Of a DNA stretch of 64,000 nucleotides, positions 34,134-43,220 are shown one piece after another (within the stretch, counting starts at the first letter, position 1; each line of letters begins with the position of its first letter). The position numbers and the translations under genes are program-made. Origin of the DNA: Flavobacterium lacisediminis. GTDB taxonomy: Bacteria; Bacteroidota; Bacteroidia; Flavobacteriales; Flavobacteriaceae. The stretch covers positions 372,001-436,000 of the forward strand of contig NZ_JAPCIO010000002.1 of NCBI RefSeq assembly GCF_025909975.1, read 5' to 3'. The notes beneath the pieces are model-generated. The model worked only from the letters and a program-made list of their open reading frames with translations, made no database searches and was not told where the DNA came from.

Positions 34134-34544
34134 ATGAGAGAATATCAATTTCAAGTTCGTGTGCGTTATGCGGAAACTGACCAAATGGGAGTCGTTTATC
34201 ACGGAAATTACGCACAGTATTTTGAGATGGGACGCGTGGAATGGCTAAGAAACTTAGGGGTTTCGTACAAATGGATGGAAGAAAATGGTGTTATGCTTCC
34301 TGTGGTTTCATTAACCATGAATTATAAGAAACCAGCACGTTATGATGATTTGCTAACGGTTAAGACAATATTAAAAAGTCAGACCTCTGTGAAGATAGAA
34401 TTTGACTACGAAATCTTTAATGAAGCGAATGAGTTATTAACAACGGGTTATTCGATGTTAGTGTTTGTAGACATGAAATCGGGGCGTCCAATTTTGCCTC
34501 CAAGTTATGTTTCGGAGAAGATAAATTCTTTTCTAGAAGTTTAA
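34134..34544 (+). CDS. Acyl-CoA thioesterase, YbgC/4HBT family
   Basis: A 136-residue hot-dog-fold thioesterase. The catalytic region is RYAETDQMGVVYHGNYAQYF, with the Asp and the HxNY motif of the 4-hydroxybenzoyl-CoA type. The C-terminal half has TTGYSMLVFVDMKSGRP. The family hydrolyses acyl-CoA thioesters; specificity is unknown. It is divergent from dnaA and overlaps the end of the converging YigZ gene by 4 bases. Confidence 0.9.
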   Translation: MREYQFQVRVRYAETDQMGVVYHGNYAQYFEMGRVEWLRNLGVSYKWMEENGVMLPVVSLTMNYKKPARYDDLLTVKTILKSQTSVKIEFDYEIFNEANELLTTGYSMLVFVDMKSGRPILPPSYVSEKINSFLEV

Positions 34545-35155
34545 ATTTCGGTTAATTTTATTTCGAATAAATTTTCAAAAGTGTCCAATAGATTTTGGAC
34601 ATTTTTTTTTCGGGTAGCAATTTCAATTTCGCAATCCATTTCCATTTTTTGAGAAACGATTTGTAAGTTTTTTTCTTTAATGATGCGCATCACTTTATTC
34701 ATGTTTGCATACCCAAAAGAAATGATGAAATGTTTATCTATGGTACGTTCGATAATTTCAGCATTTTCCATTGCCATTTGAGCTGCAATTTTATAAGCAG
34801 AAATCAAGCCTCCAACACCTAGTTTTACACCTCCAAAATAACGAACCACTACAACTAATACATTCGTAACTTCAAATGACTGAATTTGTCCATAAATAGG
34901 CATTCCAGCACTATTGTTGGGTTCTCCATCATCGTTAGCGCGGTATTGAATTTTTTCTGTTCCAATTTGATAGGCGTAACACCAATGGCGCGCTGAAAAA
35001 TGCTCTTTTCGTAAACGCTCTAAAATCTCTTTAATTTCTACTTCGGTAGTTACAGGAAAAGCATAGCCAAAGAATTTACTATTCTTTTCTTTGTATAAGA
35101 CTTCTTCCGAAGCTGCAGCTATGGTTTTATATGTGTCTTTTTCTGGGGAATCCAT
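34541..35155 (-). CDS. YigZ/IMPACT family protein (UPF0029 + DUF1949)
   Basis: The 204 residues have the N-terminal IMPACT domain (NSKFFGYAFPV, HWCYAYQIG, NDDGEPNNSAGMPI, VVVVRYFGGVKLGVGGLISAY) and a C-terminal DUF1949 ferredoxin-like domain. The family is linked to translation control in eukaryotes; its bacterial role is unclear. It is the last gene of the ribD-HAD-EamA-YigZ operon, one base after the transporter stop. Confidence 0.9.
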   Translation of the reverse strand: MDSPEKDTYKTIAAASEEVLYKEKNSKFFGYAFPVTTEVEIKEILERLRKEHFSARHWCYAYQIGTEKIQYRANDDGEPNNSAGMPIYGQIQSFEVTNVLVVVVRYFGGVKLGVGGLISAYKIAAQMAMENAEIIERTIDKHFIISFGYANMNKVMRIIKEKNLQIVSQKMEMDCEIEIATRKKNVQNLLDTFENLFEIKLTEI

Positions 35156-35156
35156 C

Positions 35157-36017
35157 TTAATAAGTAACTAAAAATAGTGCAAATAAAGCGAGTCCTATTC
35201 CAAAAGCATTTCTAACAGAAATTTTTTCTTTAAAGAATAAGATGCCTACAAAGGTAGAAACTATTACAATAGCAATGTTATGAATGGTAAATAAAGTAGC
35301 ACTTTCAAACGCTTTTGCTTCTAACATTTTGACTAAGAAATACAAAGAAAAATAATTAGGTAAACCTAATGCAATACCTCCCAAAATATTTCTTCCTGAA
35401 AATTTAATTTTTCCTCGAATGGTTAGGAAAAGTATCGTTAGTATTCCAACACTAAAAGCACAGAAGAAGGTGACAGATGAAAATAAACCAATTTGATTTG
35501 CAGGGACGTGAAAGGTTTGTAAATATTTCAAACTTGAATCTATGGTTCCTGCTCCAATAAAAACTAATATTGGGAAAAGTAAATTATTAGCTTGTTGTAC
35601 TTCTCCAGTTTCTTTTTTCGAAGTGAAATAAACTGCAATTAATGCTAAAAGTATTCCTATGATTTTGATAAATCCAAGACTTTCATTATATAAAATAACT
35701 CCCAATGTAATTGGAATAATTACCGACATCTTAGAAGCAACGGAAGCAACTGAAAGCCCGTTTCTTTGAGATGTTAATGTTGTGGCGTAGAAAGTAGATA
35801 TAAAAACAAAACCTAAAATTAAACTTCCTTTAAACCAGTCTAATGAGATGATTTTAGTTGGAACAAGCTGGTCATCTAAAAACAATAGCCCAACTAAGAA
35901 GGCAACAAAGTAATTTACTACTAAAGCTTGCAAAGCATCAATGTTGAATTTCGCAAAAAGTTTAATAATTACAAAAAGAACGGCATTAAATAAAATGCTA
36001 AGAAGTAGATAAATCAC
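35157..36017 (-). CDS. EamA/DMT family transporter
   Basis: A 286-residue polytopic protein with about ten membrane helices in two EamA halves. Typical family segments are LQALVVNYFVAFLVG, SVASKMSVIIPITLGVILYNESLGFIKIIGILLALIAVY in the first half and FVGILFFKEKISVRNAFGIGLALFAL in the second. It exports or imports an unknown small metabolite. Its place in the ribD operon does not by itself define a riboflavin link. Confidence 0.87.
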   Translation of the reverse strand: MIYLLLSILFNAVLFVIIKLFAKFNIDALQALVVNYFVAFLVGLLFLDDQLVPTKIISLDWFKGSLILGFVFISTFYATTLTSQRNGLSVASVASKMSVIIPITLGVILYNESLGFIKIIGILLALIAVYFTSKKETGEVQQANNLLFPILVFIGAGTIDSSLKYLQTFHVPANQIGLFSSVTFFCAFSVGILTILFLTIRGKIKFSGRNILGGIALGLPNYFSLYFLVKMLEAKAFESATLFTIHNIAIVIVSTFVGILFFKEKISVRNAFGIGLALFALFLVTY

Positions 36018-36023
36018 AATGGG

Positions 36024-36626
36024 TTATATTATTTTTTTATCGAAAAGTTGGGTAACGTCATCTATGCCTGGTTGTAAATTCCAAACTTGTAATCCTAATT
36101 TTTCCGCAACATCTGTGTTTTCTTTTTTATCGTCGATAAACAATGTTTTTTTAGGATTCAGATTATGATTGTTGATAACATATTTGAAGGCATTTTCATC
36201 AGGTTTTCTAAGTCTTATTTCATACGAGAAATATACTTTTTCAAAACAACTATAAAAATCGCGAGCAAAAGTTTGTCCTACTTTGTGCTCAAATTTTTCA
36301 ATGTGAGTGCTATCCGTATTGCTCAAGAGAAATAATCGGTATTTTGATGCAATCATTTGTAAAAATTCCAATCGATATAAAGGGAAGTCACCTAAAATGG
36401 AATTCCAAGCAGCTCTAATTTCGGCTAAATCAGCATTTGGTATATGTTTTTGAAAACCTTGCATGAATTCGAGTTCGTCAATTTTACCGATTTCGTACTT
36501 TTTATTCAAAGCATCCAAATCGTCATGCCAAGCGGTTAAACCTAATTTTCTAAACTCAGTGTCAATAGCTTGTTTGTTCAAATCAATAAAAACATCGCCA
36601 AAATCAAAAATAATTGCTTCAATCAT
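36024..36626 (-). CDS. HAD family hydrolase
   Basis: A 200-residue haloacid-dehalogenase-type phosphatase. Motif I FDFGDVFIDLN has a Gly where many phosphatases have the second Asp (DxD reads DFGDV), motif II is LLSNTD, motif III Lys is in RKPDENAF, and motif IV is LFIDDKKEN. The pattern fits the epoxide hydrolase/YihX-like subgroup (FDxGxV). I chose the ATG at 36626 (MIEAIIFDFG), overlapping the ribD stop by 8 bases. The position after ribD raises the possibility of a riboflavin-pathway phosphatase; this is inference. Confidence 0.88.
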   Translation of the reverse strand: MIEAIIFDFGDVFIDLNKQAIDTEFRKLGLTAWHDDLDALNKKYEIGKIDELEFMQGFQKHIPNADLAEIRAAWNSILGDFPLYRLEFLQMIASKYRLFLLSNTDSTHIEKFEHKVGQTFARDFYSCFEKVYFSYEIRLRKPDENAFKYVINNHNLNPKKTLFIDDKKENTDVAEKLGLQVWNLQPGIDDVTQLFDKKII

Positions 36627-37662
36627 AATTCTTGAAAATTTTAAGTTCATCATTCATTATGTCAAAACTAGCAACCGGATTTCCGGAAATGTTTGGGGCT
36701 GTTGTGCCGTTTTGAAATGTTGTTTGTCCAATAAAAACTCTTGCTTCATCCCATAAATTCGCGTCTATGAATGATTGGAGAGTCTTGCTTCCTCCTTCAA
36801 TAATAACCGATTGTATATTGTATTTATACAAAATGTCACAAATTGAAGAAATTAGGTGAATATCAAAGATAGCATTTTCATAGATACAATTTTCAGTTGA
36901 AATGAATTTTTCGCTTTCAGTGATGAAAATTGTTTTTTGAGAATTGTCTTTTACCTGATAGTTTTCAGAAATCTTGCCTGATTTATCCAATACAATTCGA
37001 ATTGGATTATTTCCTGAAAAATCACGCGCATCTAATTTTGGATTGTCGTCTAAAACGGTATTGGTTCCAACTAAAATCGCTTTTTCTTCAGTACGCCATT
37101 TGTGAACCAATTGTCTGGAATATGGATTTGTAATCCAAACGGGAGCTTTTTCTTCTTTCGAAAGTGGAGCAATAAATCCATCAGCAGTTTCTGCCCATTT
37201 CAATATAATATAAGGTCTTTTCTTTTGATGAAAGGTAAAAAAGCGTTTGTTGAGTTCGTTGCATTCGTCTTCTAAAATACCAACGGTTACATTTTTGCCA
37301 CTTTCAACTAATTTCTTGATGCCATTGCCAGCCACTTTTGCAAATGGGTCAACGGTACCAATTACAACATTTGGAATTTCATTTGCAATAATTAAATCAC
37401 AACATGGAGGTGTTTTTCCAAAATGACTACACGGTTCTAAACTCACGTAAATCGTAGCGTCTTTTAACAAAGATTTGTCCTTTACCGAATTCACCGCATT
37501 GACTTCCGCATGAGGTTCTCCTGCTTTTTTGTGCCAACCTTCGCCAATGATTTTACCATCATGCACAATCACACTTCCTACTAACGGATTTGGATACGTA
37601 GTTCCCAAACCATTTTTGGCGAGTTCAATACAGCGTTTCATGTAAAATTCGTGCGTCGTCAT
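36619..37662 (-). CDS. ribD: Bifunctional riboflavin deaminase/reductase
   Basis: RibD performs the deamination and side-chain reduction steps of riboflavin synthesis. The 347 residues have the deaminase zinc site H51-A-E53 (EPHAEV) with C78 and C87 (PCSHFGKTPPC). The reductase domain shows ILKWAETADGFIAP, TNTVLDDNP and IEGGSKTLQSF. An exact -7 box ends 4 bases before its ATG. It heads an operon with HAD, EamA and YigZ genes. ribH is located separately at 4089. Confidence 0.96.
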   Translation of the reverse strand: MTTHEFYMKRCIELAKNGLGTTYPNPLVGSVIVHDGKIIGEGWHKKAGEPHAEVNAVNSVKDKSLLKDATIYVSLEPCSHFGKTPPCCDLIIANEIPNVVIGTVDPFAKVAGNGIKKLVESGKNVTVGILEDECNELNKRFFTFHQKKRPYIILKWAETADGFIAPLSKEEKAPVWITNPYSRQLVHKWRTEEKAILVGTNTVLDDNPKLDARDFSGNNPIRIVLDKSGKISENYQVKDNSQKTIFITESEKFISTENCIYENAIFDIHLISSICDILYKYNIQSVIIEGGSKTLQSFIDANLWDEARVFIGQTTFQNGTTAPNISGNPVASFDIMNDELKIFKNYD

Positions 37663-37666
37663 AATA

Positions 37667-37674
37667 CAAAAGTA
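37667..37674 (-). promoter_or_regulatory. -7 box TACTTTTG, 4 bases before the ribD ATG
   Basis: Exact TAnnTTTG match on the minus strand at the spacing that implies a leaderless ribD mRNA. Confidence 0.62.
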
Positions 37675-37743
37675 GTATTTTTAAGATAGATTTAATAATC
37701 GATTCTACCAATTTACGTACTTTTACCCAACAATAAAAATGCT

Positions 37744-38220
37744 ATGCTAATTAGAGAAATCCAACAAAAAGATAATGAGTCGATTGCCAAGGTAATTCGT
37801 GATATTTTTCATGAATTAGATGCGCCAAAAGTAGGAACGGCTTATGCTGACCCTATTTTAGATACTTTATACGAAGTCTATCAAGCCCCTCGTTCTGTTT
37901 ATTATGTTGTGGAACATGATGAAAATGTAGTTGGTGGCTGTGGTGTTGCTCCTTTAGAGAATGCAGATGTTTCGGTATGTGAATTACAAAAAATGTATTT
38001 TGCTCCCGAAATTAGAGGAACAGGTTATGCAGAGAAAATCATTGAAAAGTGTTTGGAATTTGCGAAAGCACAAGGATTTGAAATCTGTTATTTAGAAACC
38101 TTATCTTTTATGACAACCGCTCAAAAACTATACAAACGAATAGGTTTTGAAAATATCGATGGTCCAATGGGAAATACTGGTCATAATAGTTGTGAAGTTT
38201 GGATGACGAAGAAATTATAA
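37744..38220 (+). CDS. GNAT family N-acetyltransferase
   Basis: A 158-residue acetyltransferase with MLIREIQQKDNESIAKVI at the N-terminus, the acetyl-CoA-binding segment FAPEIRGTGYAEKII (RxxGxA pattern) and the C-terminal LYKRIGFENIDGPMGNTGH. This matches the MarR-associated/PhnO-like GNAT branch. The substrate is unknown. It is the first gene of the group leading to prmC. Confidence 0.87.
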   Translation: MLIREIQQKDNESIAKVIRDIFHELDAPKVGTAYADPILDTLYEVYQAPRSVYYVVEHDENVVGGCGVAPLENADVSVCELQKMYFAPEIRGTGYAEKIIEKCLEFAKAQGFEICYLETLSFMTTAQKLYKRIGFENIDGPMGNTGHNSCEVWMTKKL

Positions 38221-38236
38221 TATCAAGATTAAGTTT

Positions 38237-39145
38237 ATGAAAATTAAGATTTTATTTTTTTTATTGATTTCCGTAGTTGGTTTTTCTCAAAAGAAGAAAA
38301 TCAATGAAGAATATGATTACATCAACAATTATTATCAATTAGTTTATCAGGCACAATATGAATATTTGAAGGAAGATTATCAAAAAGCCTATGATTTATT
38401 AAAAACTGCTGAAAAGAATTGTCCATTATTAAAACAAATGGAAATTAATGAACCTGCAGTTTTAGCTGAATGTGCTATGCGATTAAACAAGCCAGAAGAA
38501 GCGGTTCATTATATTGAAATTTTAGTTAGAGATTATGGTGCTAATTTTGAGGGTTTTAAAAACTCTCCTCTTTATAAGGATATTCAAAACACAAGATATT
38601 GGAGAAAATTAGAACGAAAGGCTAAAAAATATCATGAGGCTTATCTAAAACAAGTGAATTTAGATTTGAGAAATGAAATTTTAAAAATGAAGGAGGAAGA
38701 CCAAAGTGTAAGAATTAATCGTGATTATGAAGGATTGAAAAGAGTGGATAGCATTAATTATTTAAAGTTAAGAAAGATTGTTGCGGATTGTGATTGCTTT
38801 CCTGATGAAATGTTTCCTCAATTTGGAAATTATACAATTGATGATAAATTTTTCAGTGCAGTTATTTTCGTTTATCATATAAATAGTGAAGATGCAGAAT
38901 ATTGGAAGCCTATTTTTCTCGATTTAATTAGAAGAGGAAGAGCGCCTGCAGAAATCTATGGTACTTTGATAGATAGTAATTTAAGAAGTAATGGAGTTTA
39001 TCTGTATGGTATTTATAGTAATATTGGAAAAGATTTGATTGATGATTTTGAAAATTTAGATAAACGGAGAATAGCTGTAGGTTTGCCTCCATGGCAATTA
39101 GAAAAAGATATTCACGAGCTCATTAAAAAGAAATACGGTATCTAA
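38237..39145 (+). CDS. Exported TPR-like protein of unknown function
   Basis: The 302-residue protein has a signal peptide (residues 1-17, ending VVGFSQ) and helical repeats in the N-terminal half (AQYEYLKEDYQKAYDLLKTAEK, AVLAECAMRLNKPEEAVHYIEI) that resemble TPRs. The C-terminal half has EDQSVRINRDYEGL, VYHINSEDAEYWKPIFLDLIRRG and YGTLIDSNLRSNGVYLYG, an arrangement reminiscent of DUF6624. The similarity is weak and no catalytic role is assigned. The stop overlaps the prmC start by one base. Confidence 0.75.
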   Translation: MKIKILFFLLISVVGFSQKKKINEEYDYINNYYQLVYQAQYEYLKEDYQKAYDLLKTAEKNCPLLKQMEINEPAVLAECAMRLNKPEEAVHYIEILVRDYGANFEGFKNSPLYKDIQNTRYWRKLERKAKKYHEAYLKQVNLDLRNEILKMKEEDQSVRINRDYEGLKRVDSINYLKLRKIVADCDCFPDEMFPQFGNYTIDDKFFSAVIFVYHINSEDAEYWKPIFLDLIRRGRAPAEIYGTLIDSNLRSNGVYLYGIYSNIGKDLIDDFENLDKRRIAVGLPPWQLEKDIHELIKKKYGI

Positions 39146-40005
39146 TGCTACTAAAACAATATAAAGTTCACTTTTTCGATGCACTGAAAAACATTCAAGA
39201 TGAACAAGAAATCGAAAGTTTCTTTTTTATCCTAACCGAATATTTGCATAATTTAAAGCGAGTAGATGTGGCCTTGAACCCTAATTATGAGATTTCAGAT
39301 GCAGCAATTGAAAAGTGGAATTCCATTTTAGTTCAATTACAACAAGAAAAACCTATTCAATATATCACAGGAGAAGCTTGGTTTTATGGCTTGCAATTTG
39401 AAGTCAATGAAAACACTTTAATTCCAAGACCAGAAACAGAAGAATTAGTGGAGCGGATAATTGAAAGTCAAAAGTCAAAAGTTCAAAGTCAAAAGTTAGA
39501 GATTTTGGATATTGGAACCGGTTCTGGTTGTATTCCTATTTCATTAAAAGTAAATTTACCACAAGCAAACGTTTCAGCAATTGATGTTTCCGAAAAAGCA
39601 TTAGAAGTTGCCAAAAGAAATGCTCAATCAAATAAGGTTGAAGTGAATTTCATTCAAGTCAATATTTTAGAAGTACTAGATTTAAATCAAAACTTTGATA
39701 TCATCGTATCAAATCCACCTTACGTTCGCAATTTAGAAAAGCAAGAAATCAAGAAAAATGTCTTGGATTACGAACCGCATTTGGCGCTATTTGTAGAAGA
39801 TACCGATGCTTTACTTTTTTACAGAAAAATTGCACAATTAGCTTTGAAAAACTTGTCGCCAAAAGGTTTGTTATTCTTCGAAATCAATCAATATTTAGGA
39901 AAAGAAACGGTTGAGTTACTAGAAAATCTAGGTTTCAAAAATATCGAATTGAAAAAAGATATTTACGGGAATGACAGAATGATTAAGTGTGAAAGTGAAA
40001 AGTAA
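39145..40005 (+). CDS. prmC: Peptide chain release factor N5-glutamine methyltransferase
   Basis: PrmC methylates the GGQ glutamine of release factors RF1 and RF2. The 286 residues have an N-terminal helical domain with QYITGEAWFYGLQFEVNENT and the SAM-binding motif LDIGTGSGCIPISL. The catalytic NPPY lies in IVSNPPYVRN. Two 7-bp-period arrays lie within it: one encodes the interdomain linker ESQKSKVQSQKLE and another encodes the last residues KCESEK. Repeat capture therefore altered the linker without breaking the frame. Confidence 0.94.
   Translation: MLLKQYKVHFFDALKNIQDEQEIESFFFILTEYLHNLKRVDVALNPNYEISDAAIEKWNSILVQLQQEKPIQYITGEAWFYGLQFEVNENTLIPRPETEELVERIIESQKSKVQSQKLEILDIGTGSGCIPISLKVNLPQANVSAIDVSEKALEVAKRNAQSNKVEVNFIQVNILEVLDLNQNFDIIVSNPPYVRNLEKQEIKKNVLDYEPHLALFVEDTDALLFYRKIAQLALKNLSPKGLLFFEINQYLGKETVELLENLGFKNIELKKDIYGNDRMIKCESEK
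39466..39500 (+). repeat. 7-bp-period array (AAGTCAA/AAGTTAG) inside the prmC linker
   Basis: AGT recurs at 39466, 39473, 39480, 39487 and 39494, five units at exact 7-base spacing. It encodes an SQK-rich linker between the two PrmC domains and closely matches the array inside the mutase gene. Confidence 0.8.
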
Positions 40006-40014
40006 AAAGTAAAT
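39986..40014 (+). repeat. 7/8-bp-period array over the prmC stop
   Basis: AGT recurs at 39986, 39994, 40001 and 40008. The array covers the last codons and stop of prmC and the gap to the convergent permease gene. Confidence 0.65.
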
Positions 40015-40023
40015 TTGTACTAA

Positions 40024-41265
40024 CTACTCATATCTTAACGCTTCCACAGGATCTAATTTAGATGCTTTTATCGCAGGATATAATCCAGAAACAATCGTTA
40101 CAATAAAGGTTGTAATAAATGCTGCAATAATGGCCATCCATGGAATTACAAAGGCAAATCCAATTGCTGATGCTATAGCAAACCCAATCAAGATTCCAAA
40201 TAAGATACCAACAATTCCACCTAATTGGCCAATTACTAATGTTTCGGTAAAAAACTGCCACGCAATCGTACTGCGTTTCGCTCCAAGCGATTTTCTAACG
40301 CCAATTTCACGTGTTCTTTCAGTAACAGAAACTAGCATGATATTCATTAATGCAATTGAAGAACCAAAAACGGTAATAATTCCAATTACCCAAGCCGAAA
40401 TTCCTAAAACAGCTGTATTAGAAAGTAACGTTTGAATCAAATCATCACTACGCTCAATACCGAAATTTTCTTTTTCTACTGGACTTAATTTTCGAACTCT
40501 TCTCATGGTGATAATAGCATCATCAACCGCTTCATCTAACAAACCTTCATTGGTAACCATTACATCTAAATCGTAGTTGATGTTAGGAGCAGAAAATAAA
40601 GAACGTGCTACTTGAGTTGGAATCAAAACGCGTAAATCTTGACTATTTCCAAATGTTGAACCTTTTTCTTTTAAAACTCCAATTACTTTGAATTTAGCTC
40701 CACGAATTGAAATGGTTTTATCAAGAGGGTTGATATTTTCAAACAAACCTTTTTCAAAATCCGAACCTAAAACACAAACATAATTGTTATTCGAAATATC
40801 AAACGAATTGAAATTTCTACCTTTTACAACTTCTAAACCTTTGTTTGGACAAAAATTTTCATCTACACCCACAACTGAAATTTCTGGATCAGTTTTCTTT
40901 TCACCATATTTTACTTCAATAGCTGAACCAGCAGTAAACGATAGGGAAGTAGTTGTAAATGGAAAATTAAATTTATCTTGAAATGATTTGGCTTCTGGAT
41001 AGCTGATGATAGGATTGACACGTTGTTCGGTGTCGTTTTGATTAATTTCAGAAGAAAAATCGTATTGACTTATCGAAAAAGTATTGGCTCCCATAGAAGC
41101 AAAATCTTTCAAAATAGTATTCTCTAATGCTGAAACCACTGTTAGAATTCCAACCAAAGCCGTAATTCCAATAGCAATAATCATAACAGTTAACGAAGTA
41201 CGCAAAGCCTGACTTCTAATGGAATCAAGCGCAATTTTTGTATTTTCTTTAAATAATCCTACCAT
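40024..41265 (-). CDS. MacB-like ABC transporter permease
   Basis: A 413-residue permease with one N-terminal helix (about 20-45, including TSLTVMIIAIGITALVGILT), a periplasmic MacB_PCD domain (about 50-270), and three C-terminal helices of the FtsX domain with the motif RTREIGVRKSLGAKRSTIAWQF. Such permeases pair with a separate ATPase for lipoprotein, peptide or drug export; no ATPase gene is adjacent here. It converges with prmC and is divergent from hisS. Confidence 0.92.
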   Translation of the reverse strand: MVGLFKENTKIALDSIRSQALRTSLTVMIIAIGITALVGILTVVSALENTILKDFASMGANTFSISQYDFSSEINQNDTEQRVNPIISYPEAKSFQDKFNFPFTTTSLSFTAGSAIEVKYGEKKTDPEISVVGVDENFCPNKGLEVVKGRNFNSFDISNNNYVCVLGSDFEKGLFENINPLDKTISIRGAKFKVIGVLKEKGSTFGNSQDLRVLIPTQVARSLFSAPNINYDLDVMVTNEGLLDEAVDDAIITMRRVRKLSPVEKENFGIERSDDLIQTLLSNTAVLGISAWVIGIITVFGSSIALMNIMLVSVTERTREIGVRKSLGAKRSTIAWQFFTETLVIGQLGGIVGILFGILIGFAIASAIGFAFVIPWMAIIAAFITTFIVTIVSGLYPAIKASKLDPVEALRYE

Positions 41266-41310
41266 GACTATAAGACTAAAGTATGAGTAAAATGTTACAC
41301 ATTAAAAGTA

Positions 41311-41335
41311 AGAATTTAGAATTTAGAATTTAGAA
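41311..41335. repeat. 7-bp-period array AGAATTT, left arm of an inverted pair
   Basis: AGAA recurs at 41311, 41318, 41325 and 41332, exactly 7 bases apart. The complementary array lies at 41439-41462. Confidence 0.82.
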
Positions 41336-41438
41336 AGTAAAAATTCTGAAATTTTAAATCTCTGAATTGATTTTTAATACTGCTAAATATATTCGATATT
41401 TGCACTACGAAATTTTTAAAATTTCTATACTTTCAGAA

Positions 41439-41462
41439 TTCTAAATTCTAAATTCTAAATTT
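41439..41462. repeat. 7-bp-period array TTCTAAA, right arm of an inverted pair
   Basis: TTCT recurs at 41439, 41446 and 41453. It is the reverse complement of the array at 41311 and ends 3 bases before the hisS ATG. The two arms could form a 20-plus-bp stem around the hisS promoter region. Confidence 0.82.
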
Positions 41463-41465
41463 AAA

Positions 41466-43178
41466 ATGGCACAAAAACCAAGCATACCAAAAGGAACCCG
41501 AGATTTTTCACCAGCAGAAGTGGCGAAACGCAATTATATTTTCAGTACAATTAAAACCAATTTTGAAAAATTTGGCTTTCAACCTATTGAAACACCTTCG
41601 TTTGAAAACTCAGAAACCTTAATGGGGAAATATGGTGAAGAAGGCGATCGTTTGATTTTTAAAATCTTGAATTCTGGTGATTATTTAGATAATTTTTCGG
41701 ATGCATTTATTAATGGTGTAATTAATATTATATCGAATTTTTACATAAATTTAATAAATGAATCCGATGTAAATTCGATAGATTTTATTGAAAAGAATAA
41801 AATACAAATTGAATTCTTAGAAAGAATATATAATTCTAAAGGTTTAAATGAATCATTGAATCTAAATAAAGTTTTTGATAATAATTTATTCAAAATTATT
41901 TTTGAGACTTTAGATGAATATACCGGTTTGTTGTTTAAAAATTTAGATTTTTATATGAATCATAATGGAAAACTTGAAAAGTACGCTGATCTTTATGAAG
42001 AAGATAAGAAAACTATTTTTTCAATATCATCTACTGTTTACTCCCTTTGGTCGATTAAATCTAATTCAAAAAAATTTACAGCAAACATTTCAGAAAAAGC
42101 ATTACGTTACGATTTAACGGTTCCTTTTGCACGTTACGTTGTACAACACCAAAACGAAATTGAATTTCCGTTCAAGCGTTACCAAATACAGCCGGTTTGG
42201 AGAGCAGATCGACCTCAAAAAGGACGTTTTAGAGAGTTTTATCAATGTGATGCTGATGTGGTGGGTTCGAATTCACTTTGGCAAGAAGTGGAGTTGGTGC
42301 AATTGTACGACTCAGTTTTTAGTCAGTTAGGTTTAGGTGGCGTTACCATTAAAATTAACAATCGTAAAATATTATCTGGAATTGCTGAGGTTATTGGCGC
42401 TTCGGATAAATTGATTGATTTTACAGTAGCTTTAGATAAATTAGATAAAATAGGTGAGGACGGTGTGAAAAAAGAAATGTTAGAAAAAGGCATTTCGGGA
42501 ACAGCGATAGAAATAGTACAGCCGTTGTTTAATTTTACGGGAACCATCAACGAAAAAATAGAAAAATTAGCGCAATTATTAGCTAATTCAGAAGAAGGAA
42601 TGAAAGGTGTAAACGAGTTGCAATTTATTTGTGATAACGTTACGACTTTAGGTTTACAAACCGCTTTCTTGGATTTAGATGTTACGTTAGCACGTGGTTT
42701 AAATTACTACACAGGCGCCATTTTTGAAGTTGCAGCTCCAAAAGGTGTGGCTATGGGTTCAATTGGTGGCGGTGGTCGTTATGATGACTTAACGGGTATT
42801 TTCGGATTGAAAAATATGTCGGGTGTTGGAATTTCGTTTGGTTTAGATCGAATTGCTTTGGTAATGGAAGAAGTTGGTTTATTTCCAGAAGCTGTTTTAG
42901 CGACATCAAAAGCGTTGTTCTTAAACTTTGGAGATAAAGAAGCTTTGTATTCGATGAAAGCCATCGGGAAATTGCGTCAAAAAGGAATCAAAGTTGAGTT
43001 ATATCCTGATAAATCAAAAATTGATAAACAATTCAAACACGCCGATAGAAGAGGAATTCCTTTTGCCGTAATTGTAGGAGAATCGGAAATAGAGCGAGAA
43101 GAATTTGGCTTTAAAAACTTAGCGACTGGCGAACAACAAAAAGTAGACTTTGCAACTTTAGTTACGTTATTACAATAA
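41466..43178 (+). CDS. hisS: Histidyl-tRNA synthetase with a large internal insertion
   Basis: HisRS charges tRNA-His. Motif 1 region [15 protein letters not shown], the [14 protein letters not shown] block, motif 2 [24 protein letters not shown], the HisA box [11 protein letters not shown] and motif 3 [14 protein letters not shown] are intact. The anticodon-binding domain is at the C-terminus. The 570 residues exceed the usual ~455: residues about 75-198 replace a short loop with Asn/Ile/Phe-rich helical sequence of no known domain. The reading frame is continuous and both flanks are normal, so it is an insertion, not a frameshift. The gene starts next to an inverted repeat array. Confidence 0.95.
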   Translation: MAQKPSIPKGTRDFSPAEVAKRNYIFSTIKTNFEKFGFQPIETPSFENSETLMGKYGEEGDRLIFKILNSGDYLDNFSDAFINGVINIISNFYINLINESDVNSIDFIEKNKIQIEFLERIYNSKGLNESLNLNKVFDNNLFKIIFETLDEYTGLLFKNLDFYMNHNGKLEKYADLYEEDKKTIFSISSTVYSLWSIKSNSKKFTANISEKALRYDLTVPFARYVVQHQNEIEFPFKRYQIQPVWRADRPQKGRFREFYQCDADVVGSNSLWQEVELVQLYDSVFSQLGLGGVTIKINNRKILSGIAEVIGASDKLIDFTVALDKLDKIGEDGVKKEMLEKGISGTAIEIVQPLFNFTGTINEKIEKLAQLLANSEEGMKGVNELQFICDNVTTLGLQTAFLDLDVTLARGLNYYTGAIFEVAAPKGVAMGSIGGGGRYDDLTGIFGLKNMSGVGISFGLDRIALVMEEVGLFPEAVLATSKALFLNFGDKEALYSMKAIGKLRQKGIKVELYPDKSKIDKQFKHADRRGIPFAVIVGESEIEREEFGFKNLATGEQQKVDFATLVTLLQ

Positions 43179-43220
43179 TTAAAATCAGAACTTTGTTGTT
43201 GAACTTTAATAGAATTTGAT

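Noticed and set aside
41688..42059. Intein in HisRS
   Set aside because: The insertion is too short for a full intein, does not begin with Cys or Ser at a splice junction and has no HN/Cys end motif.
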